Part shown: one piece after another, positions 1 to 7,752 of the stretch | Numbering within the stretch: position 1 is the first letter of the stretch | How the letters are laid out: each line of letters opens with the position of its first letter | From: Pedobacter agri PB92 | Lineage (GTDB): Bacteria > Bacteroidota > Bacteroidia > Sphingobacteriales > Sphingobacteriaceae | Direction: 5' to 3' | Length of the DNA: 33,188 nucleotides | Assembly: GCF_000258495.1 (NCBI RefSeq) | Contig: NZ_AJLG01000038.1 | Location: 1-33,188 of the forward strand | Notes under the pieces: generated by a model | Database searches by the model: none | Seen by the model: only the letters and a program-made list of their open reading frames with translations | Told to the model about the DNA's origin: nothing | Translations under genes and position numbers: made by a program

Positions 1-9
1 TAAAATATA

Positions 10-80
10 TCGTTATTGCGAGCCACGAAGCAATCTTACAATGTTAGTTGATTTACTACCGCTGTAAGATTGCTTTATGC
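10..80. repeat. Dispersed hairpin repeat upstream of aroE
   Basis: The segment opens with CGTTATTGCGAGCCACGAAG and contains a perfect 13-bp inverted repeat, AAGCAATCTTACA at 28-40 and TGTAAGATTGCTT at 63-75, with a 22-nt loop. A related copy lies between aroE and gldD near 858-899. From memory, ATTGCGAGC...GAAGCAATC is a common dispersed intergenic repeat in bacteria. No coding function is evident. It could act as a terminator or mRNA-end stabiliser for an upstream gene outside the window, but there is no clear T-tract. Confidence 0.6.
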
Positions 81-102
81 TTTATAAAGAATCCTTGTAC
101 AT

Positions 103-846
103 ATGAAAACATACGGTCTAATCGGATTTCCACTCTCACATTCATTTTCTAAAAAATATTTCACCGAAAAGTTTCAAAATGAGGGAATAACTGATCGTCA
201 ATATGAACTTTTCCCAATAGAAAACATAAAATCACTTGCAGATTTACTTGCTGAAAATCAGTCGCTTTGCGGATTGAATGTGACGATACCGCATAAAGTT
301 GGCGTTTTACCATTTCTAAATGAAATTGAAGAAGCTGCGGAAAAAATCGGTGCAGTAAATTGCATTTGTATTAAACGATTCGAGGACGAAACATATTTAA
401 AAGGATTTAATACCGATGCATACGGTTTTGAAGAATCGTTAAAACCGCTATTAACGGCTAAGCATAAAAAGGCATTGGTTTTTGGCGATGGTGGTGCTGC
501 CAAAGCGGTAAAATATGTACTGCAAAAGTTGGGTATTGAATATCAGGTTGTAGTAAGAAAGGCAACCGCTGGAGCTATTTTATACAACCAGGTTACACCA
601 GAGTTGTTAGAGCGCCACAAGCTTTTAATTAACACCACACCATTGGGCATGTCGCCCCATATAAATACTTTCCCTGAAATCGATTATACACAACTTGGAA
701 GCGATCACTTAGTCTACGATTTGGTTTATAATCCTCTGGAAACGGCATTCCTCTCTAAAGCAGCAGAACGCGGTGCGCAAGTTAAAAACGGTTTAGAAAT
801 GTTGTATAAGCAGGCAGAAAAAGCCTGGGCCATTTGGAATAAATAA
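103..846 (+). CDS. aroE: Shikimate dehydrogenase (AroE)
   Basis: Shikimate 5-dehydrogenase reduces 3-dehydroshikimate to shikimate with NADPH in the cytoplasmic chorismate pathway. The 247-residue product is slightly short for the family. The shikimate-binding SHSFS motif is at residues 12-16, NVTIPHK carries the expected catalytic Lys65, GAVN follows at 83-86, and GFNTDAYGF supplies catalytic Asp105. The nucleotide-binding glycine loop FGDGGAAKAV lies near residue 127, and INTTPLGMSP and NGLEMLYKQA near the C-terminus complete the fold. The ATG at 103 starts exactly at the conserved N-terminal strand. The gene is flanked by related hairpin repeats and precedes gldD on the same strand. The assignment is firm; no other aro genes are present. 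Confidence 0.95.
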   Translation: MKTYGLIGFPLSHSFSKKYFTEKFQNEGITDRQYELFPIENIKSLADLLAENQSLCGLNVTIPHKVGVLPFLNEIEEAAEKIGAVNCICIKRFEDETYLKGFNTDAYGFEESLKPLLTAKHKKALVFGDGGAAKAVKYVLQKLGIEYQVVVRKATAGAILYNQVTPELLERHKLLINTTPLGMSPHINTFPEIDYTQLGSDHLVYDLVYNPLETAFLSKAAERGAQVKNGLEMLYKQAEKAWAIWNK

Positions 847-857
847 TATTTATCTGT

Positions 858-899
858 CGTTATTGCGAAAGCGAATGCCGACTTTCGATAAGGCAATCT
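858..899. repeat. Second copy of the ATTGCG dispersed repeat
   Basis: CGTTATTGCGAAAG at 858-871 repeats the first ten bases of the element upstream of aroE, and GGCAATCT at 892-899 matches its other side. An internal hairpin pairs CGAAAG (866-871) with CTTTCG (882-887). The copy is diverged, and lies between the aroE stop and the gldD start. Confidence 0.5.
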
Positions 900-916
900 G
901 TTAAGCTGGTTATTTT

Positions 917-1504
917 ATGAAATTGAAATCTTTTGTCTTTCTGCCATTTATGCTACTCTTGTGCTTTTCCGCTTGCCAGAATAATGACTATAGCCCTAAG
1001 CCTAAAGGTTATTATAGAATTGAATTTCCTAAGAAGGCATACGCAGCATTCTCTAAACCTGTTCCTTACCAGTTTCAATATCCTGTTTATGCCACAATTG
1101 AGCAAGATCAAAGTCGGGATGCGAGAGCAAATTGGTATAACCTGCATTTTAAGCAGTTTAATGGCTACCTGCACCTTACCTATTATGATGTATCCGCCAA
1201 AGGTGAATATGATCAGATGGTAGAAGATGCCAGGAAACTGGCTTTCAAACATACCATAAAAGCAAGCGCAATTGATCAGCGAATTATCAATTATCCTCAG
1301 CAAAAGGTTTATGGAATTTATTATGCCATTGAGGGAAATACAGCATCCTCGGTTCAGTTTTTTCTAACAGATAGTGCGAAACATTATTTCAGAGGAGCAT
1401 TATATTTTAATGAGCGCCCTCAATATGATTCTATTGCTCCAGTTGTCAAATTTATCAAAACAGATATCGATACTTTGATTTCTACCTTTAGATGGAAAAA
1501 TTAG
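917..1504 (+). CDS. gldD: Gliding motility-type lipoprotein GldD
   Basis: The product is a 195-residue lipoprotein: a basic start, a hydrophobic stretch and a lipobox ending CFSAC, so the mature protein should begin at Cys20 in the outer envelope. Immediately after it, YSPKPKGYYRIEFPKKAY is the hallmark of GldD, a lipoprotein required for gliding and linked to the type IX secretion machinery in Flavobacterium. In Flavobacterium, gldD sits near gldE; here neither gldE nor another gld gene is adjacent. The next gene begins 35 bp downstream on the same strand. GldD homologues also occur in non-gliding Bacteroidota, so motility is not implied. Confidence 0.9.
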   Translation: MKLKSFVFLPFMLLLCFSACQNNDYSPKPKGYYRIEFPKKAYAAFSKPVPYQFQYPVYATIEQDQSRDARANWYNLHFKQFNGYLHLTYYDVSAKGEYDQMVEDARKLAFKHTIKASAIDQRIINYPQQKVYGIYYAIEGNTASSVQFFLTDSAKHYFRGALYFNERPQYDSIAPVVKFIKTDIDTLISTFRWKN

Positions 1505-1539
1505 TTGTTACGATTATTCTCTATTAGGCATCACAAACT

Positions 1540-2178
1540 ATGATTACTATAAAAATATTCATCTTTAACGCTTACAGCGAAAATACCTACGTTCTTTACG
1601 ATGAAACAAAAGAGTGCGTTATTATCGATCCGGGCATGTATGAAGGCTTCGAACAGAATGAACTGGTTTCCTTTATCAAAGCGCAAAACCTTAATCCGGT
1701 TTTGTTATTAAACACCCATTGCCACATCGATCACGTTTTCGGCAATAAGTTTATTTTTGATACTTATGGATTAAAGCCAAAATTTCATAAAGGAGAATTG
1801 GTGGTGTTGGAAGCCGTTCCGGGATACGCTCCATCAATGGGATTTTATAAATATGAAACTTCGCCACTTCCGGATGAGTTTCTGGAACAAACAGACGTTA
1901 TCACGTTTGGCAATAGCACACTTGATTTAATTTTTGCTCCTGGCCATTCTCCGGCACACTTATGTTTTTACAGCAAAGCTGATGATATTTTGATTGGGGG
2001 TGATGTATTGTTTTATGGTAGCATCGGCCGAACAGATTTGCCTGGTGGCAATCATCAGCAACTCCTCCAAAACATTTCCGATAAATTGTTTGTATTACCA
2101 GATGAAACGAAGGTTTATCCTGGCCATGGTCCGGCGACAACAATTGGTTTCGAAAAGCAAAATAATCCGTTTTTTTAG
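1540..2178 (+). CDS. MBL-fold metallo-hydrolase (glyoxalase II-like)
   Basis: This 212-residue metallo-beta-lactamase-fold hydrolase carries the full two-metal signature: THCHIDH (His60, His62, Asp64, His65), GHSPAH (His136), GGDVLFYGSIGRTD (Asp155) and YPGHGP (His196). The layout matches the short glyoxalase II-like group that hydrolyses thioesters such as hydroxyacylglutathione, but it lacks the long C-terminal helical domain of classical GloB, so the physiological substrate cannot be assigned. The ATG at 1540 is followed at once by the first strand of the fold. It lies 35 bp after gldD and may be co-transcribed with it. Confidence 0.88.
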   Translation: MITIKIFIFNAYSENTYVLYDETKECVIIDPGMYEGFEQNELVSFIKAQNLNPVLLLNTHCHIDHVFGNKFIFDTYGLKPKFHKGELVVLEAVPGYAPSMGFYKYETSPLPDEFLEQTDVITFGNSTLDLIFAPGHSPAHLCFYSKADDILIGGDVLFYGSIGRTDLPGGNHQQLLQNISDKLFVLPDETKVYPGHGPATTIGFEKQNNPFF

Positions 2179-2246
2179 ATCTAGGCTGTATCAGCTAATC
2201 TGGGCGTTAAACGTGCCGTTTTACATGATACATCTTACATTTTAGC

Positions 2247-2254
2247 TATCTTTG
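2247..2254 (+). promoter_or_regulatory. -7 promoter element, near-leaderless start
   Basis: TATCTTTG matches the Bacteroidota -7 consensus TAnnTTTG exactly. Its last base is only five bases before the GTG start at 2260, so transcription probably begins at or just before the start codon. There is no clear -33 TTTG at the expected distance. Confidence 0.55.
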
Positions 2255-2259
2255 CAACT

Positions 2260-3486
2260 GTGAATACGCCGCTATATATTGCCAAACGCTACTTGTTTGC
2301 CAAAAAATCTACCAATGCCATCAATCTGATATCTGGAATATCAATGGCCGGCGTAATGGTTGGCAGTGCGGCCCTGATTATTATTTTATCAGTATTTAAC
2401 GGCTTGGAAACAGTAGTGCTGGGTATGTTTGATACCATTACTCCTCAAATTGCAATTACACCTGCAAAAGGTAAAACATTCGATCCCAACACGGCCTATT
2501 TCAATGCACTAAGAAAAAATAAGGATGTATACGCATTTTCTGAAGTTTTACAGGAAAAGGCTTTGTTAAAATACAATGATAAACAGGCTGTGGGCCTAGT
2601 TAAGGGCGTTAGTGCTGATTATCTGAAGAATACCAAATTAGACAGTACAATTAAAGAAGGTCGATTTATACTTCAAAACAAAAGTGGTTTTAGTAGTGTA
2701 ATGGGATCAGCATTGCAGAGTTATCTGGCAGTGAATACTTTAGATCCTTTTACAGAATTAGAAATTTATTCGCCCAAAAAAACGATATCCGTTAGTTCTT
2801 TAAACCCTACTGATGATTTTATTGCCAAAAGCATTCGCGTAAGCGGTGTGTTTGAGGTGCAGCAAGATTTTGATAACGGCATCATCGTTCCCCTGGAATT
2901 TGCAAGGGAGTTGTTGGATGAAAGCAAAAATGTTTCGTCTATAGAAATCGATTTTAATCAAAATGTAGATGTCGATCAGTACAAAGACGAAATTGCAGAA
3001 AAGCTTGGTAGTGGATTTGTTGTTCAAAACCGGGCAGAACAAAATAGTTCTTTACATCATATATTTAATTCTGAAAAAAGTATGGTGTATATTATTTTAA
3101 CATTCATTTTAATAATCGCTATATTTAATGTAGTTGGCTCCCTAACCATGCTTGTTATCGATAAAATTAAGGATATTGCTATCTTGAGCAGCCTGGGCGC
3201 CAGCAAAAAATTAATTAAACGCATTTTTCTTTTTGAAGGAATGATGATTACCATGTCTGGATGCGTGTTGGGTTTAATCATAGGTTTGCTTTTCTATTAT
3301 GTCCAGCATACATTTGGGCTAATCAGCATGGGTGAAGGATCTATGGTAAATGCATACCCTATCGGATTAAAATGGCAGGATTTTGTTTTAGTGTTTATTA
3401 CAGTGGGTATTTTTTCATTTTTGGCATCGGCTTTGTCATCAAATTTAAGTGTCAAAAAGATCGATCAAATTAATCAATCAATATAG
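2260..3486 (+). CDS. LolC/LolE-type ABC transporter permease (FtsX/MacB fold)
   Basis: This 408-residue inner-membrane protein has the layout of lipoprotein-releasing permeases of the LolC/LolE family: one N-terminal membrane helix (about 20-45), a large periplasmic domain (about 46-270), and three C-terminal helices (about 275-400). The N-terminal YIAKRYLFAKKSTNAINLIS and the cytoplasmic loop KIKDIAILSSLGASKKLIKR, which would couple to an ATPase, are typical. Such permeases move lipoproteins from the inner membrane to LolA. No ATP-binding partner gene lies next to it. It starts with GTG right after a promoter motif, and its stop is one base before the next gene's ATG, so those two form an operon. 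Confidence 0.87.
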   Translation: MNTPLYIAKRYLFAKKSTNAINLISGISMAGVMVGSAALIIILSVFNGLETVVLGMFDTITPQIAITPAKGKTFDPNTAYFNALRKNKDVYAFSEVLQEKALLKYNDKQAVGLVKGVSADYLKNTKLDSTIKEGRFILQNKSGFSSVMGSALQSYLAVNTLDPFTELEIYSPKKTISVSSLNPTDDFIAKSIRVSGVFEVQQDFDNGIIVPLEFARELLDESKNVSSIEIDFNQNVDVDQYKDEIAEKLGSGFVVQNRAEQNSSLHHIFNSEKSMVYIILTFILIIAIFNVVGSLTMLVIDKIKDIAILSSLGASKKLIKRIFLFEGMMITMSGCVLGLIIGLLFYYVQHTFGLISMGEGSMVNAYPIGLKWQDFVLVFITVGIFSFLASALSSNLSVKKIDQINQSI

Positions 3487-3487
3487 A

Positions 3488-3871
3488 ATGAAGTTATTTA
3501 AACAAGCAATTGTATTTGTTGTGCTACTTGGCGTGGCGGCTACCGCTTGTAATAGAACAGAGAAAGCTGAAGGCGAAAACAGTAAATTAAAAGTTGTTAA
3601 AGGGCTTTATAGTTTTGGTCCTGAAATGAAATCTTTTACTCTTTGTGAAGATGGTAGAGAATATTGGGTGACCGACAGTGTTAAAAACCTGGAGCTTTCT
3701 TACAGTAATTTAGGTTTTGAAAAGCCTTATGAACCCGTTTATGTAGAGCTGGAAGGTTATATTGCCAAATCTGATACTGCAACCGTTTCAGCTGATTTCG
3801 ATTCGACATTGGTAGTTACTAAAGTGATCAAAATCAGTAAAGAAATTCCTGACGGGCCTTGTGCACAATAA
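3488..3871 (+). CDS. Small lipoprotein with NlpE/META-like C-terminal region
   Basis: The 127-residue product begins with a lipoprotein signal, hydrophobic then AATAC, with lipidation expected at the Cys near residue 20. The ATG at 3488, one base after the permease stop, is preferred over an in-frame upstream start because it places the signal peptide correctly. The mature part contains a stretch beginning KGLYSFGPEMKSFTLCEDGR followed by EYWV and VYVELEGY. This pattern (a turn, an acidic segment, then a strand ending in ELEG) resembles the OB-like domain found in NlpE and META-associated lipoproteins. Function is unknown; the pairing with a Lol-type permease suggests an outer-membrane destination. 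It ends in a conserved-looking Cys (DGPC). Confidence 0.7.
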   Translation: MKLFKQAIVFVVLLGVAATACNRTEKAEGENSKLKVVKGLYSFGPEMKSFTLCEDGREYWVTDSVKNLELSYSNLGFEKPYEPVYVELEGYIAKSDTATVSADFDSTLVVTKVIKISKEIPDGPCAQ

Positions 3872-3872
3872 T

Positions 3873-4271
3873 CTATTTATTTTCAGGAACGGTTACCCAC
3901 CAAACATTTCCCCAGGCATCTTCAAAGCCGGCACTTAAGCCATATTCCCTTTGAGCAGGTTCCTGTATAGAGGTTGCAGCATTTTTAAGGGCTTTATCGT
4001 AGAAAGTTATTGCATTTGGCGAGTGTATAAACATTCCGGCTGGAAAGGGCGGAAAATCATCATTTGCATTGGCAAACATAATTGTTCCCCCTTCAATAAC
4101 AACTTCAGCATGCATGATGGAGCCATTCTCCCTAGGTACGATTAACTTTATATCCGCGTTAAAAACTTCCTTTAAAAAATCTATAATTTCTCGGCATCCT
4201 TTACCACAAGGTAAGGCATAATTGTCTGATAATATTCTGGTGATTTCATGCTGAATTAGTTTAGCCCTCAT
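3873..4271 (-). CDS. VOC-superfamily protein (PhnB/glyoxalase-like)
   Basis: The 132-residue product shows vicinal oxygen chelate features: a first half with IIDFLKEVFNADIK followed by MHAEVVIEGGTIMFAN, and a second half with GLSAGFEDAWGNVWWV near the C-terminus. This is the pattern of PhnB-like members, which include many uncharacterised metal-binding enzymes and antibiotic-binding proteins. The N-terminal 22 residues, up to NYALP, are atypical for the family. The gene converges on the lipoprotein gene with one base between their stops. No substrate can be assigned. Confidence 0.75.
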   Translation of the reverse strand: MRAKLIQHEITRILSDNYALPCGKGCREIIDFLKEVFNADIKLIVPRENGSIMHAEVVIEGGTIMFANANDDFPPFPAGMFIHSPNAITFYDKALKNAATSIQEPAQREYGLSAGFEDAWGNVWWVTVPENK

Positions 4272-4435
4272 TTTTTCAACCCGCCTCCCGCTATATACCT
4301 GGGAGAATCAAGGAATATTGCAACTTTAAGGCATTCTTAATATGCTGAGGTTGACCGTTTAATTAAAGTTATCAATTTTATCTCAAAAAAGATAAATTGA
4401 CGCCCCTCAAACTTCGTCGTAAAGAAATCGTTCTT

Positions 4436-4549
4436 AGCCCACGCTCGTTTCTAAGGAGCGTGGAAATGGCTTTTCGTATTTTACGAATAATAACGGCGAT
4501 TAAATCGCTTTTTACTGATGCGCTCGTTTGAAACGAGCGTAAGCAGGAA
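4436..4549. repeat. Compound REP-like element with four hairpins
   Basis: Four successive perfect inverted repeats lie in 114 bp: CCACGCTC/GAGCGTGG (4439-4446, 4456-4463), TTCGTA/TACGAA (4473-4487), GCGAT/ATCGC (4496-4508), and CGCTCGTTT/AAACGAGCG (4521-4539). The word CGCTCGTTT occurs in both the first and last hairpins. The outer words TAGCCC, GAAATGGC and AAGCAGGA recall the structured elements at 9841-9898 and 27638-27725. It lies in the 348-bp non-coding gap between the VOC and symporter genes, which otherwise holds a weak hairpin (CTCCC/GGGAG, 4285-4305) and the terminator at 4563-4601. Confidence 0.6.
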
Positions 4550-4562
4550 AGTATCTTTAAAC

Positions 4563-4601
4563 AAAGAAAGGCTTCCCGGTTTAACCAGAAAGCCTTTCTT
4601 T
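4563..4601 (-). terminator. Intrinsic terminator of the xylose operon
   Basis: AAAGAAAGGCTT (4563-4574) pairs perfectly with AAGCCTTTCTTT (4590-4601) 19 bp past the symporter stop. The stem is 12 bp, and T-rich sequence follows on the minus strand (CTTTCTTTGTTTA). Confidence 0.75.
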
Positions 4602-4619
4602 ATCTTATATCTCTTCTAT

Positions 4620-6287
4620 TTACCAGAAGATAGAATAAAGCGCTACCAGAATACCGCAAACCAATAAGGATCCTACGGCAAAACTAGGGTGAACTTTAAA
4701 CATACTGGAATCAATTTCTAAACCATTTGATTTATCGCCTTTACTATTTTCGATCATGCTAATCGCAAACATCACCACGATACAAATAACGAAAACAAAG
4801 CCCATTCTATCTAAGAAAGGGATTTCGTAAATGCCTTCAGCATTTGCTACTGAGAAGCCGAAATCGTGTAAGAATGATAAATCCATCATTCCAGGTAAAA
4901 ATTTCAGTAAAACGGATAAACCAAAGCCACCAATGGTAGCAAATAACGCTGCATTTGAAGTGGTTTTTTTCCAGAAGAAACCTAAAATGAACATGGCAAA
5001 AATACCCGGACTCACAAATCCTGTGTACTCCTGAATGAATTCAAATCCACCTTTTTTATCAATACCTAAAAATGGAGAAATTGCGATTGCAATGGCCATG
5101 GCTACAATAACTACCAATCTGCCAGTTCTTACCAAACTTTTTTCAGAAGCTTCTTTTCTGATGTGTTTCTTAAAAATATCTAAAGTGTAAATGGTTGAGA
5201 TACTATTTATTTTACCAGCAAGAGAGGCTACAATTGCTGCGGTTAGTGCAGCGAATGATAAACCTTTTAATCCGGTAGGTAAAATATTTAATAAGGTTGG
5301 GTAGGCACGATCCGGACGAAGTTCGCCCCCCGGCATCATTGAATTTACATCAATACCCGTTTTTTCCTGATATAACATGTAAACGGCAATACCCGGCAAA
5401 ACAACAATAAGAGGCATTAAGAGCTTCAAAAATGCCGCAAATAAAATACCGGCTCGTGCAGTTTTTAAATCAGCACCTAGAGCACGCTGCGTAATGTACT
5501 GATTACATCCCCAATAATTTAAGTTCACAATCCACATACCACCTAATAAAACCGTCATACCCGGAAGAGAAGCATAATTGGCGCTGTCCTTTTTGAAAAT
5601 CATATGAAAATGGTCAGGAGCTTTTTCTCTCAAAAATGCTAAACCATCCAAAACACCGTCTCCGCCAAAGTGATCACTCACTAAATTAAGGGCGAGATAA
5701 GTCGTGGCTAAACCTCCGAAAATTAAGAAAGCAACCTGGATAACATCCGTATATCCGATAACTTTCATTCCGCCCAGGGCAATAATAACCGCGAAAACGG
5801 CTAAACCAATCATACAATACCAGAAACCGATACCTGATATGCTGCTTACAGCCAAGGCGCCTAAATAAAGTATCGAGGTTAGGTTAACCACTACATATAA
5901 TAATAACCAAAACACGGCCATAATCATGGCAACTGTACCATTATACCGCTGACTCAAAAATTGAGGCATGGTATAGATTTTGTTTTTGAGGTAAACGGGA
6001 ATAAAAAATGTAGCCACAATAACCAGTGTTGCAGCGGCCATCCATTCGTAAGTGGAAATGGCTAATCCCATTTTAAATCCATCGCCACTCATGGCTACAA
6101 ACTGCTCAGCGCTAATATTTGAGGCAATTAATGAGGTGCCTATGGCCCACCAGGTCAGTGATCCTTCAGCAAGGAAGTAATCCTTACTGCTCATTTGCGC
6201 TTGCTTTTTACGGTGGTAAATCCAGAAACCATATATTGCCACAACAGCAAAATAGGCTAGAAAAATAATGTAATCTGTTACTTTCAT
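4620..6287 (-). CDS. Sodium/sugar symporter (SSS family, SGLT-like)
   Basis: This 555-residue polytopic membrane protein belongs to the solute:sodium symporter family. The N-terminal region closely follows the bacterial SGLT pattern: KDYFLAEGSLTWWAIGTSLI, then ASNISAEQFVAMSGDGFKMG and TYEWMAAATLVIVA, which contain the conserved substrate and sodium-site helices. About 14 hydrophobic segments are visible. It is the last gene of the xylose operon, downstream of xylA, so xylose is the likely substrate; this is inferred from context, since SGLT-type proteins also carry glucose and galactose. The 113-bp gap from xylA holds a weak internal promoter-like motif, and a strong terminator follows. Confidence 0.9.
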   Translation of the reverse strand: MKVTDYIIFLAYFAVVAIYGFWIYHRKKQAQMSSKDYFLAEGSLTWWAIGTSLIASNISAEQFVAMSGDGFKMGLAISTYEWMAAATLVIVATFFIPVYLKNKIYTMPQFLSQRYNGTVAMIMAVFWLLLYVVVNLTSILYLGALAVSSISGIGFWYCMIGLAVFAVIIALGGMKVIGYTDVIQVAFLIFGGLATTYLALNLVSDHFGGDGVLDGLAFLREKAPDHFHMIFKKDSANYASLPGMTVLLGGMWIVNLNYWGCNQYITQRALGADLKTARAGILFAAFLKLLMPLIVVLPGIAVYMLYQEKTGIDVNSMMPGGELRPDRAYPTLLNILPTGLKGLSFAALTAAIVASLAGKINSISTIYTLDIFKKHIRKEASEKSLVRTGRLVVIVAMAIAIAISPFLGIDKKGGFEFIQEYTGFVSPGIFAMFILGFFWKKTTSNAALFATIGGFGLSVLLKFLPGMMDLSFLHDFGFSVANAEGIYEIPFLDRMGFVFVICIVVMFAISMIENSKGDKSNGLEIDSSMFKVHPSFAVGSLLVCGILVALYSIFW

Positions 6288-6314
6288 TTAAGTAAGTTAT
6301 TTGGTTTAGAAGGC

Positions 6315-6322
6315 TAAATGTA
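6315..6322 (-). promoter_or_regulatory. Weak -7-like element upstream of the symporter
   Basis: On the minus strand TACATTTA differs from TAnnTTTG at the last base and lies 27 bp before the symporter ATG. It could give some expression independent of the upstream xyl genes. No -33 element was recognised, so support is weak. Confidence 0.3.
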
Positions 6323-6400
6323 GTGAAATCATAAATTAAATTTTAATTTTTTTAACTTAAAAATGTTAAAACGACATTTATTATTTTTCTATGCTGCCAA

Positions 6401-7733
6401 TTAGATATATCTGTTGATCAAATTCTCCAGATATTCCTGTTTTCCACTTCTCATTTCAGGTTCTCCGTTTTCGGCGGCGAAGTTTCTCAGGTCTTCTAAA
6501 CTTAAGTTGCCCTGCTCAAATTCTGCTCCTTTTCCACTGTCAAAGGATGCGTAGCGATCGGCTCTGATTTTTTTGTAATCTGACTGTTGAAGAATGGCGT
6601 CTGCGGTGATCAAAGCCCTGGCGAAAATATCCATGCCGCCAATGTGCGCATAAAATAAATCTGCAGGATCGGTGGAGTTCCTGCGAATTTTTGCATCGAA
6701 GTTTACACCGCCGCCCTGTAAGCCACCGCCTTCCAGAATAATCAGCATGGATTCTGTTAATTCATTGATGTCATTTGGAAACTGATCGGTGTCCCATCCA
6801 TTTTGGTAATCGCCACGATTGGCATCGATGGAACCCAGCAGTCCGTTATCAACTGCTACCTGTAGTTCATGTTGAAAGGTATGGCCAGCTAAAGTAGCAT
6901 GGTTAACCTCCAGGTTAAGTTTAAAATCATTTAATAAATCGTACTGCTGTAAAAATCCTTTTACCGTAGCCGCATCATAATCGTATTGATGTTTAGAGGG
7001 TTCACATGGTTTAGGCTCAATGAAAAAAGTACCTTTAAACCCTTGCTGACGGGCATAATCTTTTGCCGTATGTAAAAACTTAGCCAAATGTTCCTGCTCA
7101 CGTTTCATATTGGTATTCAGCAAACTCATATAACCTTCTCTGCCTCCCCAGAAAACGTAATTTTCGCCGCCAAGAGCAATCGTGGCATCAAGCGCCGCTT
7201 TCACCTGTGCAGCTCCATGTGCCAGTACATGAAAATCGGGATTGGTTGAAGCACCGTTCATGTAACGTTTGTGACTGAATAAATTTGCAGTTCCCCAAAG
7301 TAGCTTTACGCCGCTATCAGCTTGTTTTTGTTTTAGCATATTCTACCAAACTCTGTAATCTACGTTCGTTTTCAGCTACATTATCACAATAATCAACAAC
7401 ATCAACATCGTGAAAACAATAGTAAGGCAACTGCATTTTTGTAATAAATTCAAAAGCAGCATCCATTTTAGCTTTTGCCCTTTCGATCACATCATTTTTT
7501 TCATCCCAGGGGAAAATGTGCGTGGCACCACCGAAAGGATCAGCACCGTTTCCATTAAAAGAATGCCAATAAGCACATGCAAATTTGAAATGCTCATTCA
7601 TGGTTTTACCTGCGACTATCTTGTTCCCATCGTACCATCTAAAGGCTAATGGATTATTACTTTCTAACCCTTCGAATTGAATTTGGTCTATGCCTTTAAA
7701 AAATTCTTTTGCTCCTGTTACTACTTTTGTCAT
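6401..7733 (-). pseudogene. xylA: Xylose isomerase, frameshifted in this sequence
   Basis: Xylose isomerase converts D-xylose to D-xylulose using two divalent metals. Two frames make up the gene: 7733-7317 (138 residues, ending with HDVDVVD and [13 protein letters not shown]) and a second frame that continues from about 7339 to 6401 with [32 protein letters not shown] and [16 protein letters not shown]. Removing one base from the T5 run at 7325-7329 (A5 on the coding strand) yields ...[17 protein letters not shown]... and a 443-residue product of normal family length with catalytic His, Lys and Glu motifs. As written, translation stops after residue 138. A sequence error is the likeliest explanation, because both flanking operon genes are intact. 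It follows xylB by 19 bp. Confidence 0.92.
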
Positions 7734-7752
7734 TGTATATTTTTTTGTGGTT

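Noticed and set aside
7317..7339. Programmed frameshift in xylA
   Set aside because: The required shift is +1 without a known slippery site or stimulatory structure, and xylose isomerases are not known to use one.
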